In this document: positions 1 through 15,000 of the stretch, piece after piece
Layout of the letters: each line of letters begins with the position of its first letter
Position numbering within the stretch: position 1 is the stretch's first letter
DNA from: Ananas comosus
Lineage: Eukaryota; Streptophyta; Magnoliopsida; Poales; Bromeliaceae
NCBI RefSeq assembly: GCF_001540865.1
Contig: NC_033626.1
Span: forward strand, 13,703,701-13,767,700
Reading direction: 5' to 3'
DNA: 64,000 nucleotides
Made by a program: the position numbers and the translations under genes
Notes under the pieces: model-generated
Seen by the model: only the letters and a program-made list of their open reading frames with translations
Database searches by the model: none
What the model was told of the DNA's origin: nothing

Positions 1-1954
<1,954 letters not shown>

Positions 1955-4260
1955 TGATCTGACTACTTAATTCATATAGCTAAAGCATAAAGCCGAACCG
2001 TGACTCATTCCATTCTTCGAAAGAAAGCATGCAGAACCAAACCTTAGATTCAAATGTCTTCATTATGTGAAGATCAGCAAAAGGGATAGTCTGCAATCAA
2101 ATAAAGAAGAAACTAATGCTTTTGAAAGAGAGAAAATAATGCATCGGAACAAACTACTGTTACTCTTCATCAAGCAGGCATTGCAATACAATGAACTAAA
2201 ATCTTTACACCAGGCATAAGAAGGAAAACAACCACAATTAATAAGGATCGAACATCTAATTAAAATGATGAGGATAAAACAAATCGAAGAAATATAGTCA
2301 TGACATAACCATTTATCAAGAACTACAAGAGAAACAGAACTGCATATTCTGATCTACCAATCTCCCGCCACAGCAAAACAAGCACACATGGTTCAGATCA
2401 TAGATTACACCATACAATCAAAGTTTCAGGAATCAATGATTTATAACCTCAAATGACAACAACTCATGCCTTTTTGGTTGTGCAAGGCCTTTGAGGAATG
2501 ATGCATCTAGGTGGCAAAATGCAGCAGTACTGTGATCTAAATATTGAAGGGCACCAACCTATGGGGAATTAAAAGAAAAGGAGGTACCTAAAGCAAAGAA
2601 GGATCACATAAAAAGCACATCAAGGTACAATTTTTTCCACAAGAAAGAGGGAAGTGGACCATGACCCACCTAAAATGAGGGACCTTTTAATGTGACAAAG
2701 AGCAAAATGCAGCCTGGATCAGTGCATCCCCACCTCTTTAGGCTCCTCTTTTGCCTGCTTTTCCAGGGAGCCAAAATGCCCAGAAGCCAAAAATTATGAT
2801 AAACAAAAAAAATTGTGGAAAGAAAAAAAAAAAAAAAAAGAAAGAAAAATCTAGCACAAGGAATCATTCAATCAACATCAAACTGCAATTTTTACATACA
2901 CTAAGAGCAAGTGAAAACCAAAACAGCACTGTAAAGGATCTTTCCAACAGAAAGATGGGTATAAATTGATTGCTCTTTTGCCTTCGTAAAAATTTACATG
3001 GATCTAAAAAACACAAAGCCCAAACCCATCACAGATCCAAAAACATCAACTGCACAAAGAACAGCAGAAAGGGCTCTGCAAAATTTAAGAGCAAAAAAAG
3101 AGGAGGAAAAAAAGAAAAACATGATAAAAGGAGGCAAAAGAACTACCTTTACTAACATCAAAGATCACAACTTTAAGCCTCTGCTTTGGGATATGACACA
3201 ACAACTTAGGCCAAAAACTCAATAGCATTCACAAAGAAGAGGAGGAGGAAGAGCAAAAGGGGCAAAGGGTGAACAAAAACTGATGGGGACAAAAACAATG
3301 GTGGGACAAAAAGGAGATGTTTTTAGAGAGCTTTGGGGTTGTGCTGTGAGAGTGCATTCCTGTGTTGGATTTCATTATTCCTTTGTGGGGTGCACAACTG
3401 TGTAAAGAAGGGAAGGGTCAAAGCTAAATGTGTCACAATTTTTACCATTTAATTTTTTTATTTAATCATTTTTTGTCCCCATTTTTTACTATTATTTTGT
3501 TGTGTCCACAACTCAAAAGAGTCAGTCACTGTCTCTAGATGCTTTCTTTTCTTTTATTTTCCTTTTTTTAACCCTCTTTTTTTTTTTCTTATTTCTCTTT
3601 TTCACCCCCTCTCACTTGTCTCAATAACTTTTAAATTTACCCCTCTCATTGGGTGCACTTCCGAAGAGGCACACCCTCTCCCACATGAAGCCAAAAAAAT
3701 TGCATGTGAAATGGCACAATTACCCTCATTAGATCCCTCTTTCTCTCTCAGGACATACAAAAATTAAATTTTATATTAAATAATATTTCAATATAAATTA
3801 ATTTGCGTTATTGATTTTTTTATTTTTGAATTATTACTATTCCACCCATGTTATTAAATTCTAACCATCTAACGATCAAAAAAAATAATAACAAATATTA
3901 TTTACATACTATCAATACAATTCTAGCTCCACTCGTATAAATTTATTATATTACTTAAAATTTCTATCATCCTAGTATAGACTATAATTGATTTAAAATA
4001 TATATCTAATATGGTATAAATCTTATAAATAAGATATTATAATATATTTTTGGGTATCAATCCTTTGTGCCGTTAGTGCCCTTTTATAATCCATTCAAAA
4101 TAATAAAAACTCTCCTCATTATCTTTTTCTCTCTCCCTAATCACTCTCTATAGTCCGCACTCTCTAATGCACCCTTTGGCTAAGAAATCCAAGCAAAGAT
4201 TAATACTAACAATAATAATTCTCTTGGCCCAATGCACACCCCAAGTTTTGGAATTTCGGT
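1955..4260. other. Intergenic region upstream of the kinase
   Basis: No supportable gene. It probably holds the 5'UTR and promoter of the kinase, whose transcript would enter from this side. Reading the minus strand there are CT-rich stretches near 3240-3350 that could be leader. The rest is A-rich or pyrimidine-rich low-complexity DNA (for example 2820-2840 poly-A and 3540-3610 T-rich). Short lysine-rich reading frames at 2970-3225 are low-complexity artefacts. Confidence 0.5.
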
Positions 4261-4261
4261 A

Positions 4262-4480
4262 ATATATATATAGAATTATGTTATTATATTATTGAGAGTA
4301 CTTAACGCTTGATGTTATCGAATTTTTAACCATTAGATAAAAGGATGTGCGATTAGGATAATAATGGTCCCCTAGAATTGAATGGATAATTGGTTGAATA
4401 ATATAATCTAGTAGGTGGAAATAATCAAAAGGTAGATTTAACAACAGAAAACTTGATAGTACCAAGTATAGTAGTCGAAA

Positions 4481-4511
<31 letters not shown>

Positions 4512-4528
4512 ATATATATATATATATT
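4262..4528. repeat. Short foldback element, family A, with (CT)n(TA)n at its right end
   Basis: The ~210-bp core (about 4272-4480) shares its interior with the copies at 8110 and 39030: a GGTTGAATAATATAATCTA-type block, a 'gatagtaccaa' right arm and a short inverted left arm. The left edge abuts a short TATATATA and the right edge a long (CT)n then (TA)n microsatellite at 4481-4528. No coding capacity. The terminal inverted repeat is degenerate in this copy. Confidence 0.6.
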
Positions 4529-7500
4529 GTCACTAATCTCCATGTCGTGGAACTAAATAAGGCTCACTGTGGACTGTGCTCACTGATCAACGGCTGAAAC
4601 TTGTCAGAGGCACCTGCATGCAGAGAGAATCACGCAAAACAGCATCAAAATTTTGAATTTGATTCGCTAATATTAATGCCCCCACCCCCTCCCTCCCTAA
4701 CGGCTATTTTCTCCGCCATTCATAGTAATTAGTGGGTAATCTTCTATTACCATAATTGGATTCTATCATGGATGTTGATGTGTGTGAGAGGATCTTTTCC
4801 CAGTCTTTAATCGCCAACAATTAATCACTGGTCCTATGAGCCTCACATATTTGTTACTATAAAGCGGTACAAGCTTTCGAAAGGAAATTACAGGATCGAG
4901 AGACCTACAGGTAAGATTAAAAAAAATAAAAGAAAAGAAAAATCTAAATCCTGAGATTACTTATATGTATAGAGAGATATATGCGTGGACTATATAGAGG
5001 TTGGAGATCGAGTTTTATAACATGCTAAGCAGTAAGAGAGTAGGGGAGGGAGCCACATTAGCGCGCACACACACACACACCGTCTACAGATCCTTTTAAT
5101 TATAATTTTGAGGAAAAGAAAACGATATTTGCGAAACCAGAAAAAAAAATGCTAGGGCGAAATTTTGATAAAGCAAACCAGATTTGTTTTTTTGGTTGAG
5201 TCCAGCTCAGATCGGAGAAAAATAATAAAAATAACCAAGTACACTGGTTCGAGAGAAATGGAAATCGCACGTGGATTATCCAAATTGTTGATAAAATTGT
5301 GAAATGATGCTGTGACAACGAGATTTGGATTAGTAAGCTGTGAAAAAAAGGTTCGGTGATAAAGAAAAAAAAGACGATAAATATGCTTTGGAATATGCTT
5401 TTGTGTTTGTTTATGGAGTCCAGGGTCAATTGAGGGACTTCCACATATCAGTGAAGAGGACACGAGAGAGCAGTAACCTTGACCACTTTTCTCCAAAGCA
5501 ACAGCATCCATATATCCACATTTTTGCTGTTAACATTTGGAAAAAAATTGTCCCATGCACCCAGTGTACCACATCAGCCCTCGCACAGCCACAAATGCAT
5601 CCTTTGGTCAATCTCAAACTTTAAATCCAACCGTACAAAGAAAAGAATGACTAATTCTTTAAAAGGTAAAATAACTTTTTAAAACAAGAATATAGTTAGC
5701 GGTTGCAAGTCATTCTTTCACATCAGGATTATAAGTTGCGGTTATACGAACTTTTTTATCAGATATGAAAATTACGTAAACGAATAAGATAGAGAATAGA
5801 TAAAGACATGATAAAATAACATATGAATAATTTTTCAGAGTGACTAATTAGATTTATATCAAATAAAATATTATATTGGTTTGTTTACTAAAATATTAAA
5901 GGCCGAGGAGATTACAAAGTGAGTTAAAGGAAGGAATGGATGCCTTAAATGGTGCACAAGATGAGATGTTGCACCTGGTGCAGGCAATAACTTCTTAATT
6001 TAACTGTAAACTGAAATATTCGTGACAAGCTGAAGCCAATCATTAATTTTGAGGGTCATTGCATCAGCAGTCAAATTTGCCTTTTGCTGTGAAAACCAGT
6101 CACCATCCATCCATGACATCTCAACACCCAAATTCCACTCCCTCTCACCTTTTTTTTTTTTTTTTTTATTCCTTTTCAGGCAATTGCATCTACATACTGA
6201 TGGAACTTGAAATTTGTCACTTATTAATTATCCCCTTATTAGTTTATTTATATAGCCACAATTACTTTTCTAATATTGAAAAATATGTGCATATATCTTC
6301 CTCATCAGAAATTTTATACTCTTCTATAAAATTATAGTCAAATTTAACAGAATATGTTAAAACAAGGATATGTATGATAACATAAATTTTAGAGGGATAG
6401 GTATGAAAATTTACTCTCTTTTTTTTTTATATATATTTTTTAAGGATGTACATATCTCCATCTTTAACCTTTTTTTGTCTCCCAACACAAAAAGCACTCC
6501 ACTTCTCTCTGAGGTGGCCCATGAGAGAGAGATAGCCTCTTCAAGGTAATGGACTAATGGGGGTACCTGAAAGGCATCTTTGGAGATTAGGTCAATGTTA
6601 GGCAAATTAGCACACTTGAAAAAAAAGGAAAAAAAAGGAAAAAAAAAGGTGTGACACCCTATCCATCACAGTTGAATATATATAGCCACAATATTTAAAG
6701 GGGGAAGTTATATGACCCCATGATGCCTCCAACAAGGACTTCTAGAGAGAGAATACAAAGAGGTCCAATTAAGGGGGCTGGGTCAGCATTGGCAATTAAG
6801 TATAATCTTATTGTTTATAGGTGACAAAAACAAAACCCAATGAAACCTAAGCATGGAGGCATGAGCTCACAGCACATGGGAGTGGTAGGCATCTTAACCA
6901 TCCTCTTCAAGACATTGTAAAATAATGCACAAAGTTTGTGCCTTAAAATAGGTTAATTAGTATGCAGATAAGTCACAAACTTTGAGGGGATAATAGTCTG
7001 GTAACAGGTTTTCATCAGATTCAATGGAATAGCATATAATTTACCCCACATACTAGTCCAACAAAAAAAAAGCATTGTCATTGAGATGATGCAATCTCAT
7101 AAAGCATCATTGGAAACAGATGTTGATGGAAACTAATCTCAAGCAGCATGTTATACCAGCAACAGCTTTTGGTGATGAAGAATCTGGTCAAGCAAAGCGG
7201 GTAAAGTTTGGACCTACAATGTCAAAAGTAAAGATGCCTATATATGACCTATATATGAAGATACAAAAGCTTTTTTCTAGAATCATACAGAAAATCACAA
7301 TGGTAACTGGTAAGTTCTCAGGGACAAGAATTCTGGTTTAGTACACTGTCAACCATCCTTGGATCCTAAACAGGACCATCAAAAGCCTCCCTGCAAAATA
7401 GTGAGTTGAGGGAACCTCACATTTTCCAATCTACTTTTATACCATTACCAGGCACATGGCTGCCAGTTCATTGGCCTTGTCCGTGTCCACATGGTAGACA

Positions 7501-7535
7501 CAGTCTACCAGAGAATCTCTCATGAGGCACGATTT
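4529..7535. other. Intergenic DNA without a recognised gene
   Basis: AT-rich sequence with a (CA)n microsatellite at about 5064-5081 and poly-T/poly-A runs near 6150, 6420 and 6620-6650. Several short reading frames exist on both strands, but none shows codon bias, a recognisable domain or exon-like junctions. Confidence 0.5.
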
Positions 7536-8073
7536 TATATATATATATATATATATAAAGTTTTGCTAGGATATTATCGGTAGTAAACGGCTCGATTTAC
7601 TACCGATTTGTTTTCGATGATAGAGCTTCCAAATTGATGATCAGCACCATTAAACATGATCTAAACTATTTAAACTATCTAGAAATCAAATTTCACACAT
7701 TTTCGATATTGTTCTCTTGTCCATCAAGTGAACAGAAAAATGAATGGCTGGAAATGAATATCCTTCAAAAAGTGATGATACAATTTTTATATTTGAGATC
7801 TAGAGTCTAGATCTTATTTTAAATAGTTTAAAGAATTTTTTAACAAAAATTTAGTTGATTTGAACTCTTCTATACCGTTAAACGAGCAAACGCACCATAT
7901 TGGCCATTAAAATTATAGATTTTGTGACCCTTTGATCGTTCAGTTAGTGATGCCAAAAAATCATGAAATTTGATTTCTAGATAATTCAAATGGTCTAGAT
8001 CATGTTCAACGGTGCCGATTGTCGATTTGGAAGCTCTATCTCGAGCAGTTTACTACCGATAGTAGCCCAGTCA

Positions 8074-8083
<10 letters not shown>
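7536..8083. mobile_element. Long foldback element, family B, inside a (TA)n tract
   Basis: A ~515-bp element (about 7560-8075) with (TA)n on both sides. The left arm at 7563-7695 (GGTAGTAAAC, GAGCTTCCAAATTGATGATC, CATGATCTAAACTATTTAAA) reappears inverted at 7960-8070 (TTGATTTCTAGATAATTCAA, GATCATGTTCAAC, TTGGAAGCTC, TTTACTACCGATAGTA). The arms are ~120 bp, so the single strand would form a long hairpin. No ORF. The layout resembles non-autonomous TA-inserting MITEs; 'Micron' elements of rice also target (TA)n. Confidence 0.8.
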
Positions 8084-8112
<29 letters not shown>

Positions 8113-8336
8113 TAGGCTGGAATACTATCAATAGCACCAAGCTATTGGTGCTATCAATTTTTTAGCCCTTGGATTGAGAAATAAGCGTTTAGGATGATGT
8201 GGGCCCTCTAGGGTTGAGTGGGTAGTTGGTTGAATAATTTAATCTAACGGGTAAAAATAATCAAAGGGTTAAATCTAACGGTAGAAAATTCGATAGCACC
8301 AAACCCTTGGTGCTATCGATAGTATCCCAGCCAGTA
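8084..8336. mobile_element. Short foldback element, family A, flanked by (TA)n
   Basis: Core about 8110-8334. The left end reads CTAGGCTGGAATACTATC and the right end GATAGTATCCCAGCC, an inverted match. Subterminal 'tagcaccaa..ttggtgcta' is itself palindromic at both ends. The interior has the shared family block (GGGTTGAGTGGGTAGTTGG). (TA)n tracts lie on both sides. Confidence 0.8.
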
Positions 8337-8434
8337 TATATATATATATATATATATATATNCAAAGGGTTAAATCTAACGGTGGAAAATTCGATAGCAC
8401 CAAACCCTTGGTGCTATCGATAGTATCTCAGCCA

Positions 8435-8472
<38 letters not shown>
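8337..8472. repeat. Duplicated right half of the family A element beside an N
   Basis: A (TA)n tract ends at an undetermined base (8362). The next ~73 bases (8363-8435) are an almost exact second copy of 8264-8336, followed by another long (TA)n to 8472. This is either a real tandem duplication of the element end plus microsatellite or a bridged assembly gap where the (TA)n length is unknown. Confidence 0.75.
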
Positions 8473-8475
<3 letters not shown>

Positions 8476-11400
8476 GGCTAATTTGGTATCTTTTCAGTTA
8501 GTGCCTGTGAACTATAAAACAGACCAGCAAAGTATAATTCGAAAGAAAAAAAAAAAGAAAAAAAAGAATGACTAACCCACTCACAATGTTTTCCAATTCT
8601 TTTTGGCTTTGATGACGCGCCTGGTCAATTGCACAACCTCCATATTAGCACAGTTGTATAAAAATTGTGGAAGTGTTGACAGGTATAGCATTATTCAGTA
8701 ATAAGTTCTCCAAATTCAATGGAAAGTTGTCAATGTTGGACTAATGGCAACCAGATACTTAATCAAATATCAGAGCCTTAAAGGAAATAATTTTAAGTGG
8801 AAAAACCATAACCAGTATGATGATATTAAACCATTAGTCCAAGACCATGTACAACCATTTAGAACTGAATAGAGGAACTTAGTTGGCAACTAAGTTTCCA
8901 GTACAGGCATCGTAGATTGAACTACCATAATGCTCCCCAACAGTACAATAATTTAGTTTTCTGACGAGGCCTATTGATAAGCAATAGTGATGTAGGCATA
9001 CCTCATCACAAGGTCATCATCATTTTCGGGCGAAGCGAGTTGAGATCAAGCCAAAAGCTTAAGCTGATTTGAGTTCACAGATGTCCAATTAGAAATCATG
9101 TCCAAACTCCACTCCAAGCCTGTAACATAAACCATAGAATAAAAGATATGCCTATATTTCTGTTATAGTGCTAACATCTTTAATTACACAGACACCCCAT
9201 GGGGAAATTATGGGGCCACACTACACTCATTGAGAGATTAAAAATTGAGACTCCATGCTTCTGAAACAGTAGAACTCAGAAATAGCATATAAAAAGAAAG
9301 AACAGGACAACTACATGACCTCTACATTTGTCCATTTAGGTTGGCTGGTTGTCTAGGTACATGTGTAACTGGATGAGTCAAGCACATCTGTGAACTCAAA
9401 AGAGTTGTTTAGGAAGCACATGGCTTCAAATCTATCAGAACAAGCAGCAAATGGACACCCTGGCGACTGCGAAATTTTATCTGGTATCTAAGGCTCTGTC
9501 ATTTTTACGTCCCGCAATTGAGGATGAACTTCACTTGCCAAAAGTTTCTAAGAATAGCCATTGCGCCATTGTAAAATAATGAAGATTCTACGCAATGCTA
9601 TAATTTCTGATTCAATCTGCAGAGAAAAGCCAAATATGGAAATGGCATGTTCCATTTCGCGGGTAGTGAGAGAGGAGCAAATGGGCCGGATCTTATCTCT
9701 GGCCCGATATTTGCAAACTATTCTGGGCCAGCCCAATAAGTTGGCACTTGTAATCAGAAGATTCAGAACGAATGTGCGTGCTTGCGTGTTCATAACAATT
9801 TTCTACACAAATTGAAAAACCATAGAGCACATAGGAGTATGTAGCAAAGCCCGCCACATCATTTGTGTCAATATATCAACAGTGCCCATGTGCTGCAAGT
9901 AGGTAACACAGCTAACAGGCTAAAAGAATTTTGCATATGCACTATTTGCAGGGTAAAGGTTGTACAAACTTTCGAGATTGGTAATTTATTGTCACATGAT
10001 AACCTTAACTAAAGGGAATTACATATCAGTTAATTCAGATTCTATTTGTCTAGCTGATCAGAAAGACCCCCAAAATATTCTGCTGTAACAGATGCAGAAG
10101 CCTCTATTTGCGTAGCTGATCAGAAAGACCCCCAAAATATTCTGCTGTAATAGATGCTGAAGCCTCTTATTAGAGCGTCGTAGATACTCATTGGAGTAGC
10201 AAAGTTATTACCACAAGCGAGGCCAAATAAGAACTTACACAGCTCCATTATTCTCATATTCATTTTTTGTTCTTGTAGATGCTTTCAGCACGAGCAGGAT
10301 CCTGTCTCTCTCTGCGGAGTTGTCTAGTCTGCATTGTCGACTGCTTTACTTCTTTGCTATCCGTACTTCATAGAGTAGACAGGTTAGCTTTGTAGTATCC
10401 GTTTTTGTGTGTCCTCATATCCATTTTCCATTAACTGACTAGATTCTCCATTCATCTTCAGAGGCCAACTACAATGAAAACAGAGTAAATGACGAGGCAA
10501 ACTAGTCTTAAATTTTTTTTCCAGAAAATAGAAACGCAGTTCATACCCATAGTTACCTTAACCGTGTCAACAAACTGGCATTATATTATATATTTAACAA
10601 GCGATTCATGTACTAGTACTCGTATACGCGTGAAGAAATATCGTTATCTCGTAACTCTTGAAACCAAAACAGAATTGGAGTAAAAGAAAATTTCCGTACG
10701 TTCTTCTGAAGGACAGGATTATATATTAGACTGAAAGGCAAACCTAGTTTAAAAATATCACCGAGAGATCCACTTGGTTCTTTGTAAATGAAAGAAGCCA
10801 AAAGTGATTTATTAAATCCTTATGGTCATATCAAGTTCATAAGCTTTATTTCGTCAATAAATCATTTTTCTTTTCATATAGCATATTCTGGAAGGAATAA
10901 CATATTCAGACAGCACGTATCCAAATGCCAATAAGAAACTAAAATAATTTCTTCATGTCAGCAACATTATGACTTATTATATCATGCACGCCTGGAGAAG
11001 AACCAAGTTTTTCCACCCTAGATGTCTTGAGTGACAAGAACTGAAGGTTCAGTTTCAGCAAGGTTCTTGAAAGGCCTGTAGATCATCATAACATTTCCAC
11101 ATTATTTGAAGTGATGAGATTATTTTGTTTTAAAAAAAACCTACTTGCAAACTTATTCACATAGCTAAATAAAGTTAGATACAAGCTTTCGGTGTAATAG
11201 ATTGCAAAGATGTAGCTTTCTCCCTGCAAGGCATGCTTGAAATGTCTCTCCATGAACAGCACGATAGATATAATTGAATTAAACTACCATAAAGCAACTT
11301 AATATAAGCTAGCTAAAGCTTGGTAGCAAGAATTAGACATGATTGAATTATTCGGGAGAATCATTAACGACAATAGAAAATAATAAAAGCAATTTACAAT

Positions 11401-11737
11401 AAATAAAGACCAAAACAGTTTTGAGACTTGCAAAAATGTGAAGATAACGCACTCACCGCATAGAAAATGACTGAAAGTTGTTCTTGCAGGTACCAATTTT
11501 TATGATCTTCGCAAGCTTGCAAATTGATCAGCAACCTTCTCCTTTGATTTCATTTACTCTGTTCATTTCACAGGCTAAATGAGTACAGCTGTACAGGAGA
11601 CAATAAATGAACTATTCGAATCATAGAAAAACAACAGAATCATCATCTTTTCTACAGGAGTAGGACGAAAAGGGGGGAAGGAAAAACCCTAGAAACTAAA
11701 TAGGCCAAAGGACTTAACAAAAAGGAAGAAAGAAATA
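8473..11737. other. Intergenic DNA downstream of the P-class PPR gene
   Basis: No convincing gene. The stretch nearest 12042 would contain the 3'UTR of the minus-strand PPR gene. Short reading frames at 9548-9815 on both strands overlap each other and show no domain. The only structured item is a short tandem duplication at 10042-10165, listed separately. Confidence 0.45.
10042..10165. repeat. Tandem duplication, two 62-bp copies
   Basis: Two adjacent copies with a 62-bp period share the core GCTGATCAGAAAGACCCCCA and continue through TTCTGCTGTAA, differing at only a few positions. A recent local duplication in otherwise ordinary intergenic DNA. Confidence 0.9.
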
Positions 11738-12041
11738 TCAACTTCTTTGCTTATAACTTTTTGTTAAAATACTTGTGCATGAAAAATAACTTGCCTGCAG
11801 TTGAGCTATGACACAATCAGCAGGCTGTTTACAACTTCGTGATATCCACCACCACCACCATAATCCAAGAAGCAGACATGCTTCACTTTTGACGAGGGCT
11901 GGTTTTCCCACCGCCGCGACAGAAAAATCTTCAATTGTCATGGGAAATTTTGTGGTTGTATTTCCACTTCTTATTGAGGCAAGAAGCGGCTCAGAAAACT
12001 TCCGCAAAAATTGTTGTGGATGGAAACATAAATTACCCAGC

Positions 12042-15000
12042 TTACCCCTCAAGTTCACCAACTAAACCATTCAATGCCTCAGGACTCTCTTTGGCCACCA
12101 TAGCATATGTTTGAGGACTAGGACAACAGCCCCTATCTTCCATGACAAATAAAAGCTCAGAGCATACATCAACATGCCCCTTCCTAAGCAAACCATCAAT
12201 AAGAATTTTCCATGCAACTTCATCATAATTATATTCTCTTTCAAGTAAGTCACAGAACACAGATTTAGCCTTCTTAGAGTCTCCTTCATCACAAAGCCCT
12301 AAAACGAGATGCTTGTAGGATTCCAAACGAGGTTGATAGCCGAATTCTGTCATGTCACTGATTAATGATATTGCCTCTGTGTACAGTTTCATATTACAGC
12401 AGCAGGTTATAACCAATGTATAGATTTCTTCATTTGGAGATAAACCTCTCTCTTTCATGTGAGATAAAAGCATACGTGTTTCTTTCAACCGACCACCTTT
12501 GCAGAATCCTGAAATAAGGGAGTAGTAAGTTACAACATTAGGAGTGCAACCATGCTTCACCATCTCTTCTAGAAGTTTCAAGACAGTTTCTAACTCCAAC
12601 ACATTCCACATTCCAGAGGTGTCTACAAAGACACTATCAGCATTATTCTTCTTGAGGAGGTGTTTGAGTAAAATAGAGTAAGTCCAATAATTAGGCTCAC
12701 ATGAAGAATCCATCATGTGCTTGAGAGCAGAAAATGCGCGATCCAATTGCCCCATATTTCCACATCCATCAATGAATATGCTATAGGTCACTAAATCCAG
12801 AAGAACCCCTTCTTTTTCCATTTCTGCCATTACTTTCTCTGCCTCTTCTATCCTTCCATCACTGCAGTAGGCATGGATGAATACGGTATAAGTAAACGTA
12901 TTTGGCTTATACCCTGACAAAACCATTTTGTCCAGTATCCTTTTAGCATCATCTTCATTTCCTTCTTTGAGCATTTTATCAATAAGAGTTGTATACGTGA
13001 CAGGTGTTGGCTCTATTCCCTTCTTGGTCATGTCATCCAGCAGTAATAAGGCTTCTTGCAGTAGCTTTTCTTTGCAAAAGCCATGTATCAACGCACTATA
13101 TGTGTAGGAATCTGGCAGACAGTCGTCAGATATCATTTTCTCTAGAAGGTTGCGAGCAAAATTAACATTTCCTGCTTTACAAAACCCATCTATTAAATTA
13201 GTATACATCACTCTGTTTGCCCTTATACCTTTCGTAGGAAGGTTGTTAAATAGAGACCAAGCTTCTTCATTTCTTCCAGCCTTGCAAAGAGCATCTATTA
13301 AAACCGAGTAAGTGTGATGATCAGGCACCAATTCATTTGCTTCCATCATCTCAAGTAACCTAAAAGCACCATCGATATAACCTTCCTTGCATTGCCCTTG
13401 AATCAAGGCGGTAAATGTAATGACGTTTGGAGAAAATCCACTTCGGAGCATTCTAGTCAATAAAACCATTGCCTTATTAACCTTCCTAACCTGACAAAAC
13501 CCATATATAAGGTCATTGTATGTCCAAGCATTTGGTTGGCAACCCTTAGAATCCATCAGATCAAAAATCTCCAATGCACCATCAACTCTTCCTCTCTTAC
13601 AGTAACCATCAATTAAAGAAGTATAAGTGACAACATTCGGAACTAAACCATTTGCAACAATCTCATTTAGAATTTCTTTAGCATCTTCTAGCCTGTCCTT
13701 CTTTAAAAGCCCAGTGATCAATGAAGTATAAACCCAGACATCAGGTTTGCACCCATTCAATTGCATAAAATCCTTCACCCTGAAAGCATCATCAACCTTT
13801 CCCAACTTGCAATAGCCATCAATCAAATTAGTGTAGGTGACAACATTAGGAACCAAATTTTTCTTAATAGCTTCATTCATCATAGCTTCAGCATCCTCAA
13901 CCCTATTATCGTTGCAAAGACCATTGATCAACATAGCATAAGTCCAAGCGTCAGGTTTACATTCACTTGATTCCATCAAATTCACGATCCTCAACGCATC
14001 CTTAGTTCTACCACTCTTACAGTACCCACCAACCAAAGCATTGTATGTGACAACAGTTGGAACTATACCTCTATCAGTCATTTCATCGAGCAATGCACGA
14101 GCAGTTTCAATCTTGGCCTCCTTGCATAAGCTATCGATCATCACTGTATATGTATGTACATTCGGGCGGCACTTGTCCTCCCCCATCTTTGACCATAAAA
14201 GGAAAGCCTCATCAGTACGATGTGCCTCACACAGACCGTGAATAAGAATTGTGTAAGAAAATTCATTCCTCCAACAACCGATCTGCGGCATCATCACGAA
14301 AAGCCAACAAGCTCTATCAAAATTTTTGCTCTTACAAAATCCTAATATCAAAGAATTGCAGGTAAAGGTGTCTGGGTCAAGTTGTTCTTTCATTAACAAC
14401 CTCAAGTAGTTCTTCGTTTCAATCATGTTTCCTTCCTTGCAATATACCTTAATCATCGTGTTATATGTAAAAAGGTCTAGCAAAATCCCATCTTTTTGAA
14501 TCTGATGGAACACAAACTTCATTTCTTCAACCATTCCAAACTGAGCGAGGGACTTCAAGAGGAAGTTGTAGCACCGGAGAGAAAGTCCACCAGAGAAACT
14601 GAAATCATCACCAACACCATCTGCTCGACGAATTGCCTTCAAGGTATCCATCGCAGCGCTCATGTCTTCAGCATTATTACATGATTTGACCATGGAAACG
14701 ATGATCTTCTCCAAGTTGAGGCGGGTTTTGTACTGGAAGAGGAGTTTGAGAAGCGCGGCATGGGACTCTACAGTGTGGCGAAAGCCGGGATTTCGCCCAA
14801 TCCAATCGAAGAAGGCGAGGGCGGTATGGGGCTTAACAGGGTGCTTCTGGAAGAGCTCGGAAACGTGAGATGGGTTGAGGGAAGGAGCCAGAAGCCTTAA
14901 AAAGCGGCTTATGGGCCAGCTACGCTCCGAGAGGAGGGAGGAGAGCTTGGAAAGAGGAAAATGTTCTGGTGAATGGCCTTCTAGGTTTAGGGTATCTTCG

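Noticed and set aside
9548..9815. Overlapping 81- and 84-codon frames on both strands
   Set aside because: No recognisable domain, no splice context, mutual overlap; likely chance.
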